From Takakia lepidozioides (Eukaryota; Streptophyta; Takakiopsida; Takakiales; Takakiaceae): a stretch of 64,000 bases of DNA. Under the pieces are notes generated by a model. It was not told where the DNA came from. It ran no database searches and worked only from the letters and a program-made list of their open reading frames with translations. The position numbers and the translations under genes are program-made. This document shows positions 23,710 through 33,186 of this stretch, piece after piece; position 1 is the stretch's first letter; every line of letters begins with the position of its first letter. Where the stretch lies: NCBI GenBank assembly GCA_030704615.1, contig CM060733.1, positions 44,456,001-44,520,000 of the forward strand, given 5' to 3'.

Positions 23710-24290
23710 TTGGACAAGAAAACCCATTACTGGCAAAGCACCAATCTTTTACCTGGTTTCTCACCTGCCCGCTGGCAGATTTGTAGTTTGACCCAAGGGA
23801 GTGGAATTGGATGGATACCCCTTCTTTATCTACTCGGTGAAATTGGTTATTCTCTCATCAACCCGCCTTGTTCCTTTACATTAAAGTGGTCCACAAAATG
23901 GGGCAACAGACATTTCACTCAAGGCATCTGGGATAAAATCTGGAAAGACATTTGGAAGAAAGACTGAGCAGCAAAAATGTGTGGTTTTTTTTGGGAAACT
24001 GACACACGGAATACTCCCTGTCAAACAAGTGATACATGGAGACTAGCATTCCTGCACTCTTTGTCTTGCAGAACCAAAGTCCATTGAACATTGTTTGTTG
24101 TTCTGTAATCTGTCAAGTAGGATCTGACGAGTGGTCCTTGGTTTCTATTTCATTGGGCTTCCTTTCCATCTCCACGACCCTCTCCGTCTATTTTGCTTCT
24201 CAACTTTCTGCCTGGTCAATCCCAGAATGTCTGCCCAGTATGGGCATCTCTTAGCGCCCATATTTTGTGGGATTTGTGGAAAACATGTCG
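23706..24290 (+). pseudogene. LINE ORF2 zf-RVT C-terminal region
   Basis: LINE coding resumes after the inserted DNA: FTLKWSTKWGNRHFTQGIWD, then KIWKDIWKKD, followed after stops by a C-x-L-C...EHCLLFC-type zinc-binding motif near 24060-24110. This is the zf-RVT module at the end of plant LINE polyproteins. It is broken by stops and fades at about 24.29 kb. Confidence 0.6.
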
Positions 24291-24543
24291 TGCGCACTAG
24301 TGCTTAGGTCCCTCTAAGTCCAGGTAGCCACAAGATGTGATAGTGACCATAGCCTCACTAAGTCCTCCACCACTATCCCTACTACACTCAAACTCGATAG
24401 ATCAAGAGGCCGGGTGCAAGAGTTGCCCCATCGTTAGTCGCCGTCTTGCAACTTGTGAACTTGAGCTTGGGATCTTGTGTATTGACTCCTATGAGCTTGG
24501 CCTCCCATGTCTTGTTAGCTGCCTCCAGTCATGTCCACTGCCA

Positions 24544-25612
24544 CTATCCCAAGCAGTGTGGACACAACCAATCTCCGTTAGGAACCTTCTCAAGAGGTGG
24601 TGTCAAACATCCCTTATGCCAACCCCTTGAGCATCGATCACACACAAGCATGGTGGTTGCCCCTTTGGCAGACCCACAGAGCATGCACCTCAAACCTGCA
24701 GGTACCACTGCCAAGTTTGGGTCAACTCTGTCATCGACATTGGGAAGGTGACATGACGCACAATTACGCACATGGCCCTTCCAAGTCATGCCATCCCGAC
24801 CCTCCAAGATCAGGACCCCTGAGGGCAACACCTCTCGAACCCTCAGAATAACACACCCTGCAGTAACATCCAGAGTCGTAGGAGCGGTCTGCTGCAAATA
24901 AACATAGTTACCAGGGCTAAACCTCCGAACCCCAGGACGATATCCTCCACCACGTATAGTGGCATACCTCAACGTATCACGGTGCTGTGCAATGGCAAGG
25001 TTCTCAAAAGCCATGGGCATGACTTTCTTGAACAACTCTGCACGCTGATCACATGCACGTATTTACATATCCGGATCGTCAAGGTTAAGGACTTGAGCAG
25101 TGTCCCTACGAATGGCTGCAGGCAAATCCGGCTCTCGGCCAAAGAGAAGAAAATATGGTGAGAAGGAGGCAAGTGATGTTTGTTTGCTGAACCTGTAGCC
25201 CATGAATAACCAAAGAACCTGAAGATCCCAATCTCCTAGGTGTCCTTGCAAGCCATACTTGCGCAAACCCCTCTTCACCGTTTGAAGAACTCTCTCTGCC
25301 AAGCCATCGGCCTCAAGATGATCCCGAGAAGTGGTGCGGTGGTCTATCAAGGCTTTATCACACAAAGCCTGAAACTCCCCTAAGAACTCTCTCCCTTGGT
25401 CTGTGAGTACCTCAGCTGGAGCACCAAATCAGCTAAGCACATGATCCAAGAATGCATACGCAGCCCCCTCACTAGCCTTGTCAGGCAATGGAACCAACTC
25501 AATCCACTTGGAGAAGTGCTCCACCATCACCAACATATATCTGTGGTGGCGCATAGTCAGTGGCAACGGTCCTGCAAAGTCAAGACTCCACTTGTAGCCC
25601 AATCCCATGATT
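24544..25612 (-). pseudogene. Ty3/gypsy integrase, catalytic and C-terminal part, with terminal PHD finger
   Basis: The minus strand continues the integrase that begins at 30.8 kb, on the other side of the CACTA insertion. It has the first core Asp in KWSLDFAGPL, the second in LTDQGREF after one in-frame TGA, and the catalytic Glu in EADGLAERV, completing a D,D-35-E triad. A beta-rich C-terminal domain follows (GNYVYLQQ, then VLILEGRDG). The protein ends with a C4HC3 PHD finger: CMLC, then CDRCSRGWHKGC, then WLCPHC, and the stop at 24544. PHD fingers read histone tails, so this may guide integration; that is inference. The frame breaks near 25060, where the upstream open piece ends. The remaining 250 bases to about 24295 are probably the element's 3' non-coding end. 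Confidence 0.85.
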
Positions 25613-26279
25613 GGTCACTAGAAGAGAAACCGGCTTTTTCCACGGTTTTTTCCACATTTTTTGCTGTGGAATCAGCCACAGTCCACACCTGCCGTGGGTG
25701 TAAGGAACGACTAGTGCTTTCGGACACCCCGTGGACGGCCTAGCTCTCGGGTGGCCCTGTGGAAAAGTCCACGGGTGGCTTTTTTCACGGGAGGTTTTTT
25801 CCATGGGTGGGCTTTTTTCACGAGGTGCATAGTGACATGGCCGCTGACATGGCCGATGACATAGCTGATATGGCAGAGTGTGAAAAATGCCATGTTTCAC
25901 GGCGGATTTCACACCTTGAACAAGCCACTATGCGACACGTGTCATATTTCACACCTTCGACAAGTCACTATGCAACACGTGTTCGTTCCTGTGTGGTGGT
26001 ACACATTAATTAATTATTATTTGCTTTCCAATATTAAGTTTGAATATTAATGGATTTAATTTATTGTTATTATTATTATTATTATAGGAAAAATGGACAG
26101 TGGCCTAGATGAGAACATTATTAAATAACAAAATATTGAAATTATGTTTTTAGAAATTATATTTATTCGCTCAGATACTAAAACACACCCTTTGCAGGGA
26201 AGGAGAGTTTGCCTTAGTGTCTATGTTGAGTTGCGTCTCCTACTCTCTGTAATCTAATAGACATTCATCTTTTTCCCTC

Positions 26280-26840
26280 AGTTGTCCCACCCTTGACTGC
26301 GGTCAGAAAAGCATTCATTCCACAGCTTCTCCTCATCTTTGTTACATGTTTCTGGATACTTTCCTATTGTCACTTTGGCAGTATCATGTCAAAATCACTC
26401 GAAACTATGTACCATCTACCCATGAAGGTTTCTTGTAGCTAACCCTCCATAGGGAATCATAAATAATCTGGAGCTTGAAATCTGGCCCTCTTGGATGACA
26501 CTCTATCCCTGCTCCTTCAGCTATCCATGCCTCTGCACAGATCATGCATACATCCTTGCATTGCTGTTAGCAGCTGACAATGGCAGCCTAGATTTGTTCC
26601 AGCAAACACCCAACTCAACTTATCACACCAGTTCCTATTCTCAATTGCATCTACCACTCTGTAATCCAAAGGCATTTACCTTCCAAGACGGTTGTCCCAA
26701 CATTGACTCGGGTCAGAAAAGTATTCATTCCACAGCTTCTCCTCTCTGTTACCTATTTCTGGATACTTTCCTATTGTCACTTTAGCAGTATCATGTCAAA
26801 GTCACTCCAAACTATCAAAGGTTCATTCAACCAGCTAACT
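26280..26840. repeat. Direct duplication of ~150 bp inside the CACTA cargo
   Basis: Sequence at 26280-26440 (GGTCAGAAAAGCATTCATTC, then a conserved CTGGATACTTTCCTATTGTC) recurs at 26690-26840 in the same orientation. The inverse occurs at about 10760-10925. It probably derives from the intron or flank of the captured PPR gene. Confidence 0.75.
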
Positions 26841-27359
26841 TGCAGAATTCTTAAAACATGAAAATTTGGGGCGATTCTGATAAGAGGGGAAAACAGAGTG
26901 AAATGGGTTGAAGAAGGTGCCTTGATTAGCATTGCCTGATTTTATCAATTGTGCTGCTGCTGCTGCGGCTTCCAGTTGACCATCTACCCATGCAGGTTTC
27001 TTGGAGCTATTTTTCCACGGGGAATCACCCCTTCCCGCATCATTGCTCATAGGTCTCCAAAGCCTCCATCCGCGCCCTTGTTGTGCATATCCTGCAATCA
27101 TCGCACTCCAAGACACCACATCTCGTTCAGCCATACTGTCAAACACTTCCTTTGCATCCTCGATGCACCCACATTTTGCATACATGCAGTCCACCAGGGC
27201 AGTGTTCATAATGACATTGGGTACAATTCCAGATTTGACGATGTCACCATGGACCTCTTTGCCCTTTTCCAGAGCTCCCAGGCTTGCACATGCATTACAA
27301 ACAAATGTGATGTGGTTGGGCTTCACCCCTTCGCGCAGCAGTTGCTCATAGGTCTCCAA
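26835..27359 (-). pseudogene. PLS-class PPR gene fragment in CACTA cargo
   Basis: A 174-residue minus-strand frame with consecutive PPR signatures: TYEQLLREGVKPNHITFVC, CASLGALEKGKEVHGDIV, NTALVDCMYAKCGCIEDAK and AERDVVSWSAMIAGYAQQG. These are P, L and S type motifs of land-plant pentatricopeptide proteins, which bind organellar transcripts for editing or processing. After the last motif the frame drifts into unrelated sequence. There is no N-terminal targeting peptide and no E/DYW domain. It is a captured, incomplete gene body and is unlikely to be functional. Confidence 0.8.
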
Positions 27360-27699
27360 AGCGTTCCTACCACACCCATGTTAAATCCTGCCAACATTAT
27401 ATTCAACGTGATCAAAGTTCGTTGAGGCATTCCATTGAACACTCGGTGTGCATTCATGATGCTCCTGCACTTAACATACATGTTCACAAGGGGGTTGAGG
27501 AAAAAAACACTTGGTGTGAATCCACTTTGGATAATGTGACTGAAATGCTCCTTGGTTTAGAGGATGTAGAGCCTCTTTCAGCTTGCGTGCCTCACAAAGC
27601 ATCTTCAAATGCCCAGAAGAGCAAGAAGAGGCATTATGGACTCCCTCTCTTGATCCTCTTTTAGAAGCTGTGGTATGGTTGAGGTGCCTGATTTAAATC

Positions 27700-28790
27700 A
27701 GGGCTGCCAGGCCTGCAATGGTCTGCCAGGCCAAGCCTCCATCCCACGTCCCTGTTGTGCATACCCTGCAAGCATCGCACTCCACGACACCACATCTCGT
27801 TCAGCCATAGTGTTGAACACTCCCTTTGCATCCCCGATGCACCCACATTTGCCTACATGTCCACTAGGGTATTGTTCAAAATGACATTTGGTACAATTCC
27901 AGCTCTGAAGGTGTCACCATGGACCTCCTTCCCCTTTTCCAGAGCTGCCAGGGCAGTACAATTCCAGCTTTGATGATATCCCCATGCACCTCTTTGCCCT
28001 TCTCCAGGGCTGCCAGGCCTGCAATGCACACAAACATGATGTGGCCGGGCTGGACCCCTTCCCCCATCTGTTGCTCATGGGTCTCCAAAGCCTCCATCCC
28101 ATGTCCCTGCTTTGCATACCCTGCAAGCATCGCACTCCATGACACCACATCTCGTTCAGCCATAGTGTTGAACACTCCCTTTGCATCCTCGATGCACCCA
28201 CATTTTGCATACATGTCCACCCGACTATTGTTCAAAATGACATTTGGTACAATTCCAGCTCTGAAGGTGTCACCATGGAACTGCCAAGGCAGTGTTTCGA
28301 ATGACATTAGGTACAATTCCAGCTTTGATGATATCCCCATGCACCTCTTTGCCCTTCTCCAGGGTTGCCAGGCCTGCAATGCATACAAACATAATGTGGC
28401 AGGGCTGGACCCCTTCCCCCATCATTTGCTCATAGGTCTCCAAAGCCTCCATCCCACGTCCCTGTTGTGCATACCCTGCAAGCATCGCACTCCACGACAC
28501 CACATCTCGTTCAGCCATAGTGTTGAACACTCCCTTTGCATCCCCGATGCACCCACATTTTGCATACATGTCCACTAGGGTATTGTTCAGAATGACATTT
28601 GGTACAATTCCAGCTCTGAAGATGTCACCACGGACCTCCTTCCCCTTTTCCAGAGCTACCAGGGCAGTGTTTAGAATTACATTAGGTACAATTCCAACTT
28701 TGATGATATCCCCATGCACCTCTTTGCCCTTCTGAAGGGTTGCCAGGCTTGCACAAGCATTGCAATGCACACAAACATGATGTGAGAGGG
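27700..28790 (-). pseudogene. Tandemly amplified PPR cassette (about 360-bp unit)
   Basis: A PPR segment is repeated head to tail on the minus strand. The anchor TTTGCATCCCCGATGCACCC and close variants occur at about 27825, 28181 and 28541, spacing of 356-360 bp. Each unit encodes motifs such as NTLVDMYAKCGCIGDAK, AERDVVSWSAMLAGYAQQG and KGKEVHGDIIKAGIVP. Open frames exist (28388-27876 and 28770-28270) but lose phase at unit junctions, where text such as LPWQLWKRGRRS appears in place of PPR sequence. Duplication inside the transposon after capture is the simplest explanation. Confidence 0.8.
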
Positions 28791-28799
28791 CAAAACAAG

Positions 28800-29870
28800 T
28801 TGAAATAGGTCAAAGAAGAAGATGCCCTCACCACATTGTCCTTGAGGTTGTGTCATGACTTGACCGACCATCAACCCAAAAGGACCTCTTGTGTGTGCTG
28901 CTTGTGTCTGTAGTCAGGTAATGTCGGATTGGTCTGTGAGATCGAACCTCCACAGTGTAGCTGAGTAGGCAAAGATTGAAACACGGCCTGCTATGACCAA
29001 GCTAACTCTCCCAAGAACGGCAAGCTTGCAAGAATGTTGCGAGCTTCCCCTCGTCTCATCTCCTCCTTCTCTCCTCCTTCCTGCATCATTTGCTCAACGC
29101 CTCCATCCCACGCCCCTGCATATCTTGCGATCATCGCGTTCCATCCCTCGGCTACATGGTGTGGCGCAGAGAACAAAAAAAAAACGCCAAGTCCCAGCCC
29201 TCCTCTGTGTTCACGATTACTCTAGTGGGCACCTTATTAGCAACTTTTTAACTTTTTTAAACCTAATGGGCAACCTTATTAGCAACTTTTTGACTTTTTA
29301 ACCTTTTGCACTTTGATTCATTCTAGGTCAGAGGCTAAAGTCCTGCTATCAGACTTGCCTAGAAAACCAAAACACCACGTAGACAAACATTTGATAATGG
29401 TAATAAAATATATTACCATTGGGCTGGTTTGAACACTTGTTAGTAAATTTAGATTAGGATTTTTAGGTTAGGATTTTTTCGAAATATTCTGGTTTTTTCT
29501 TTGATGTGTGAGATGACAAAGTCCAAGCATGTCACATAAACAAGGAGTTCAACGTAAGGATGATGCAAGTGATTTGTGGCAAAAAGTGTAAATCATGCCT
29601 ATGCCTATTTGTCCTAGTTGTGTCATAGGTTGCAACGAAACGGGGCCACCTTTGAATGCGATCCCCATGCTCATTTCACCAAGGGCATTATAGACTTCAT
29701 AATGTAGAGATTGAAAATGGGGTGTATTCTTCACTTGCTAGTACCATCGTGCAGATTTCTAAACATGAACATGAAGTTCATAATCATTTTCCAAGGGCAT
29801 CATTCTCAAACTCCCCATACACCACAATCAGTGGAAATAATTGTATGTTCCCATTTCACACAGGTGTGTA
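28800..29870. other. CACTA interior right of PPR cassette
   Basis: No intact gene. A degenerate PPR-like trace (GWNAMIARYAG on the minus strand) lies at about 29080-29145. A 33-bp direct repeat (units at about 29227 and 29268, core TTATTAGCAACTTTTT) is present. The remainder is AT-rich and unassigned. Confidence 0.5.
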
Positions 29871-30085
29871 ACATGCCATGTAAACTAAGCCAACCCCTGC
29901 CACGTTCATGGCTGTTTTCACACCGTTCTTGCCTGGGGTGTGGACAACATGTGAGACACCCCACAGTTAGGGCATATTTAGACCCACACCTTGGCTCAGT
30001 GTACAGACCCGTGATAAAAGCCGTGGAATGTGCCAGGTGTGAGATGGCAGAGCCGTGGAAAAATCCGGTTTCTCTTCTAGTGGGT

Positions 30086-30835
30086 AAAGGATGCAACTGT
30101 GGTGTAGGGGCGTTGAATGAAGCACGCACCCTGTCACACACCATGCACCTAGCCACGAACTGTTGCACCTCTGTATGCATACCACGCCACCAATACTGCC
30201 CCTGCAGTAAACTATGAGTGCGTCGCACTCCAAAATGCCCCAACTCCTCATGGGCATGCCGCACTAACCCTGCACGCTGTGTGGGGTGAGGCACAATCCT
30301 CATCCGACCATCCTCCCATACTCGGAGCAGGTGTATCCCCTCCCACTTGAACCTCTTGGCTCGTTGCAGGATCCGATCCCTCTCCTTGGCAGTTATAGTG
30401 GCTGCCATGTCTCTAGTACGGAGGTAGTCCAACACAGCTGAATCCTCATGTATATCTCTGGCACCACCTGGCTCATCACTAGCCTCAGGGTCCTCAGACA
30501 CTCCGTCTACAGTCATCCCTGTTGTAGGTCCAACCTGACCTCCCGATGCCAAGATGCACAAAAAAGCAGATGCATGCCATCCCAACACCATCTCCTCGTC
30601 CGTCTCACCATGCCACCGAGCTCCAGTGTCATCCTGCTGGCTCGTGCATGGATTGCGACTGAATCCATCCGCATCCCTATTGACCAAACCCGGTCGATGC
30701 ACAACCTGAACATGTCTCTCATGCTCCTCCACCGTAGTATGAGAGGCAAAGCAATTCATGTAAGCCTCAGGAACCGCCGTATATGTCGTCTCTCTCCTCT
30801 ATAGGTCCAATGTCAGGCTCCCAATTGCCCTTCGT
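30086..30835 (-). pseudogene. Ty3/gypsy RNase H stub and integrase N-terminal (H2C2) domain
   Basis: The frame opens with the last residues of an RNase H domain (RRETTYTAVPEAY after one TAG, then VVHRPGLVNRDADGFSR) and continues into the HHCC zinc-binding domain of integrase: HAHEELGHFG with the two His, then CMVCDRV with the two Cys. It is cut at HPLP by the GGT duplication and the CACTA insertion; the reading continues at 25612. Almost the whole RNase H and all of the reverse transcriptase that should precede it are missing between this point and the methyltransferase end at 30890. Confidence 0.85.
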
Positions 30836-30889
30836 AACTGCAACCTTAAGTCCAGCAGACTTAGAGGTAGAGGACGCGTCCCGTGGTTG

Positions 30890-32210
30890 CTATGCCGCAA
30901 CCTCTTGAGCAGTACTCCCTGCCTGCTCAGTCAATGACAAGGCCTCATCCTGCCCCATCATCTCATCCTTGAAGACCTCCTCAACCAGAGAAGAATCCCC
31001 AACCTCATCCATCACAGCCGCCTTGGCTGCCAACTCCCTCTGAACCTCGAGCAACTCCCACGTGTGCCATGGATGTCTACACCATGTGGTCCTCACCGGC
31101 TCGCCCCCACTCACTGCCTGTACCGTCTCGGTAGGCAGAGAGACCGTCAAGGAAAATGCACTCCGCACTCTTCGTTGCTCAGCCATAGCCAAGCTGATAA
31201 TCCAGGTCAAGCAATTTAGATCCATTGCTTGCCCCAACACCTGACGACGTGATGCCTCAGAAAGAGAAGGCACCGCCGTGGTCCCAGTGGAAAAACCCAT
31301 AGCCCGCTCTCGCTCGTTGGCATTAGGCTCCACTAATTGCTGCAACTAAGCATCCCATAAGAGGCCAAGTCCATTATCCCGGAAAACATGCGATCCTGGG
31401 AAGCTGAGTAGTGTAGGTAATGTTGCTCGTGGTTGACCCACCTTGTTGACCACTGCCAAAGGCGAACGGTCATCGTGTCTCACACGCTGAGACGGCCTCC
31501 CTATGTCCAGAATGCTATCCACTATGAGATGTGCTGGCCGCTGCACCCCATCAAATGCACGCTTAAGCAGTGGGGGTGGCATCAAGTTAGTCCACCATAG
31601 CTGTGGACGATGAGCCCATGACCCCACTGTAGCTGCATCTAGCAACACTGTTGACCCAAGCCACGACCGGACTTGATGCACACTGGCCATCACCCCGGCC
31701 GGAGAATCGCCCATCAGTGGCACATTCTCCAAGATGTATGCTGGAGATACAGCTTGATGAAGCTACAAGTGGCGCAAAACCCGCACCATCTCCCAAAACA
31801 GACCCGATCTCGAGTCTCGCAATCCATTGTCATGCCTGGCTGATGAATACCCTTGGCATGGCCAACCTGCCACTACCAAATCAATGAAGCCAACCCGCTC
31901 CAAATCCTGCGCCCCCAGCAAAGAGCTGTCTGCTAGCAAGGCCTGCTGATATCCACGAACCGCAGACATCAGCAACAACTCAGGGTACTACTGCGCCAAC
32001 TGAGCAATATGACGGAGTGAGTCGCGTCGTGCAGTCTCATCCCTCTCCACATACAGGTTATGCCAAACTCGTACACCTGCCTGTAACACAGCAGCCAATC
32101 CAGTGCTAATCCCGCCAAACAAGTCCAGAAGACAAATGCTTTCATCCCGATACTGCCACACAATAGGTGTAGTGTCCAATGGAGACAACTGAGGTGGTCT
32201 TGGTGCAATC
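30890..32210 (-). pseudogene. DNA cytosine-5 methyltransferase domain within the gypsy polyprotein
   Basis: This domain would transfer a methyl group from AdoMet to C5 of cytosine. Minus-strand reading in one frame shows motif I CLLDLFGGISTGLAAVLQAG (about 32140), DLVVAGWPCQGYS with the catalytic Cys at 31856-31858 (motif IV), GLRDSRSGLFWEMVRVL, LENVP (motif VI, about 31730), HRPQLWWTNL (motif VIII, about 31620), a target-recognition-like variable stretch, ERERAMGF, and RRQVLGQAMDLNCLTW (motif X, about 31250). Only three in-frame TAG codons break it (near 31988, 31763 and 31346) and no frameshift was seen. The motif spacing looks nearer to Dnmt3/DRM than Dnmt1, but motif IV is PCQ; class is uncertain. 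It sits between protease and RNase H of a retroelement, so it is element-borne and not a host gene. Confidence 0.88.
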
Positions 32211-33150
32211 CCCGCATTCTCCTCCTCTCCTGACGGTACAAAAGCCTCCACCCAGGTTTTTTGCACCCGTCGATCAGCATCCCGCTGCAAATCCTTGCTC
32301 GTGCCCCACAATGGAGTCTGAGCAACCATGGTAGACAACTCCGCCATACCATACATATCATCCTGCTCTCTCGGAGGTGGCATATCCTCTGAATGAGCGT
32401 TGCCCTCAAGCAACTCTCCAGGCCAACTCACTGCCGCTGTGAATATTGCTAGTGTCGGCATCTTGCCTCGCTGGGCAAACGCAACTCCTCCTAAGAACGT
32501 CACGGGGAGCTGCACACGCCGGCCCTCCCCTGACTGCCATGTAGGCCTATAAGAAGCTGACTCCTCCCAAAAATCCAGGGTGAAGCCCATGGGGTACAAC
32601 ACTGCCCCACCAACCAGGAGACCGCGTCTGTCACAATGGCCTTGGCTTGCATCACTGAGCCATCTGTAGGGTGATCCGGCCATAGTCTGATAGCCAACTC
32701 ACGCCGTGTCATGCCCCGAGCCTGCTCCGATCCTCCCAGAGACGTCTGTATCTGGAAAGGACAATGCTCTATAACCGCCTTCGTGAGGCCCAGGCCTGCA
32801 ATAGCAGCTCTGCCTAGCATCAATGGCTGAGCTCCCGAGTCCAACAAGACCCGCAGTGGCTGGTACCTCTTGCCTGCCGGTCCACTCAAACAGAAAATGC
32901 CATCCTGGTTGTCTAACATGACAACTCCAGGTGTAACCATGGCGCGCTCAATGGTTGGCCTAGCTGGCAGTTCCATCAACCTGGCAGCTGCAGCTTGCCA
33001 TGGCGCCAGCGTGGCAGTCTTGACCCTCAAACCCGAGGATCCCTCTGACACTACACCTCCCACTATCTCCGCAGAAGATGAAGTAACCTCCCCACTCTCA
33101 CAGAGTGTAGCTGCCAGCCTGAACACCCGGCGTCGCAATCATGGTAGCCG
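32211..33150 (-). pseudogene. Ty3/gypsy aspartic protease region
   Basis: The frame contains QPLRVLLDSGAQPLMLGRAA, the retropepsin active-site box (here DSG-A instead of DTGA), with hydrophobic strands before and after. One frame change near 32600-32640 moves the reading into the frame that continues into the methyltransferase. A linker of about 100 residues rich in acidic residues and Pro follows the protease (PPPREQDDMYG, then SGEEENAG). The enzyme would cut the polyprotein during particle maturation. Confidence 0.75.
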
Positions 33151-33186
33151 AGAACAATGGAGCCTGGCACACAGATGTGGCCGCTC

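Larger units (their letters stand above)
16440..24295 (+). mobile_element. LINE (L1-type) retrotransposon, decayed and interrupted
   Basis: A non-LTR element on the + strand. In order it shows a DUF4283-like ORF1, an APE-type endonuclease, a reverse transcriptase and a zinc-binding zf-RVT tail, the plant L1 layout. Many stops and frameshifts make it inactive. Sequence between about 21.6 and 23.7 kb is not LINE-derived and contains CACTA-type insertions. The 3' end with a poly-A tail is absent, because the element gives way at about 24.3 kb to the minus-strand gypsy element. The left boundary is an estimate. Confidence 0.8.
25616..30082. mobile_element. CACTA transposon carrying PPR gene sequence (Pack-CACTA), 4,467 bp
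   Basis: The two ends are CACTAGAAGAGAAACCGG and its exact inverse, with a further ten bases nearly matching (TTTTTCCACG). The flanks carry a 3-bp direct repeat GGT at 25613-25615 and 30083-30085. Ends and duplication define a CACTA (En/Spm) element. Subterminal zones (25616-26000 and about 29870-30082) carry repeated CGTGGAAAA and GTGTGAAA motifs in both orientations. No CACTA transposase was recognised. The interior holds PPR-derived sequence (26.3-29.2 kb). It is inserted in the integrase of the gypsy element and so is younger than it. Confidence 0.88.

Noticed and set aside
27919-28578. 219-residue + strand open frame
   Set aside because: It is antisense to the PPR cassette, whose minus-strand translation has clear PPR motifs.
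29967-30257. Alternative minus-strand frame across the CACTA/gypsy border
   Set aside because: It crosses a transposon end and is out of frame with the integrase; the H2C2 frame is the real one.
31346-32210. Methyltransferase as an independent host gene
   Set aside because: It shares strand and frame with the linker after the gypsy protease, has no introns, and is followed directly by gypsy RNase H/integrase.
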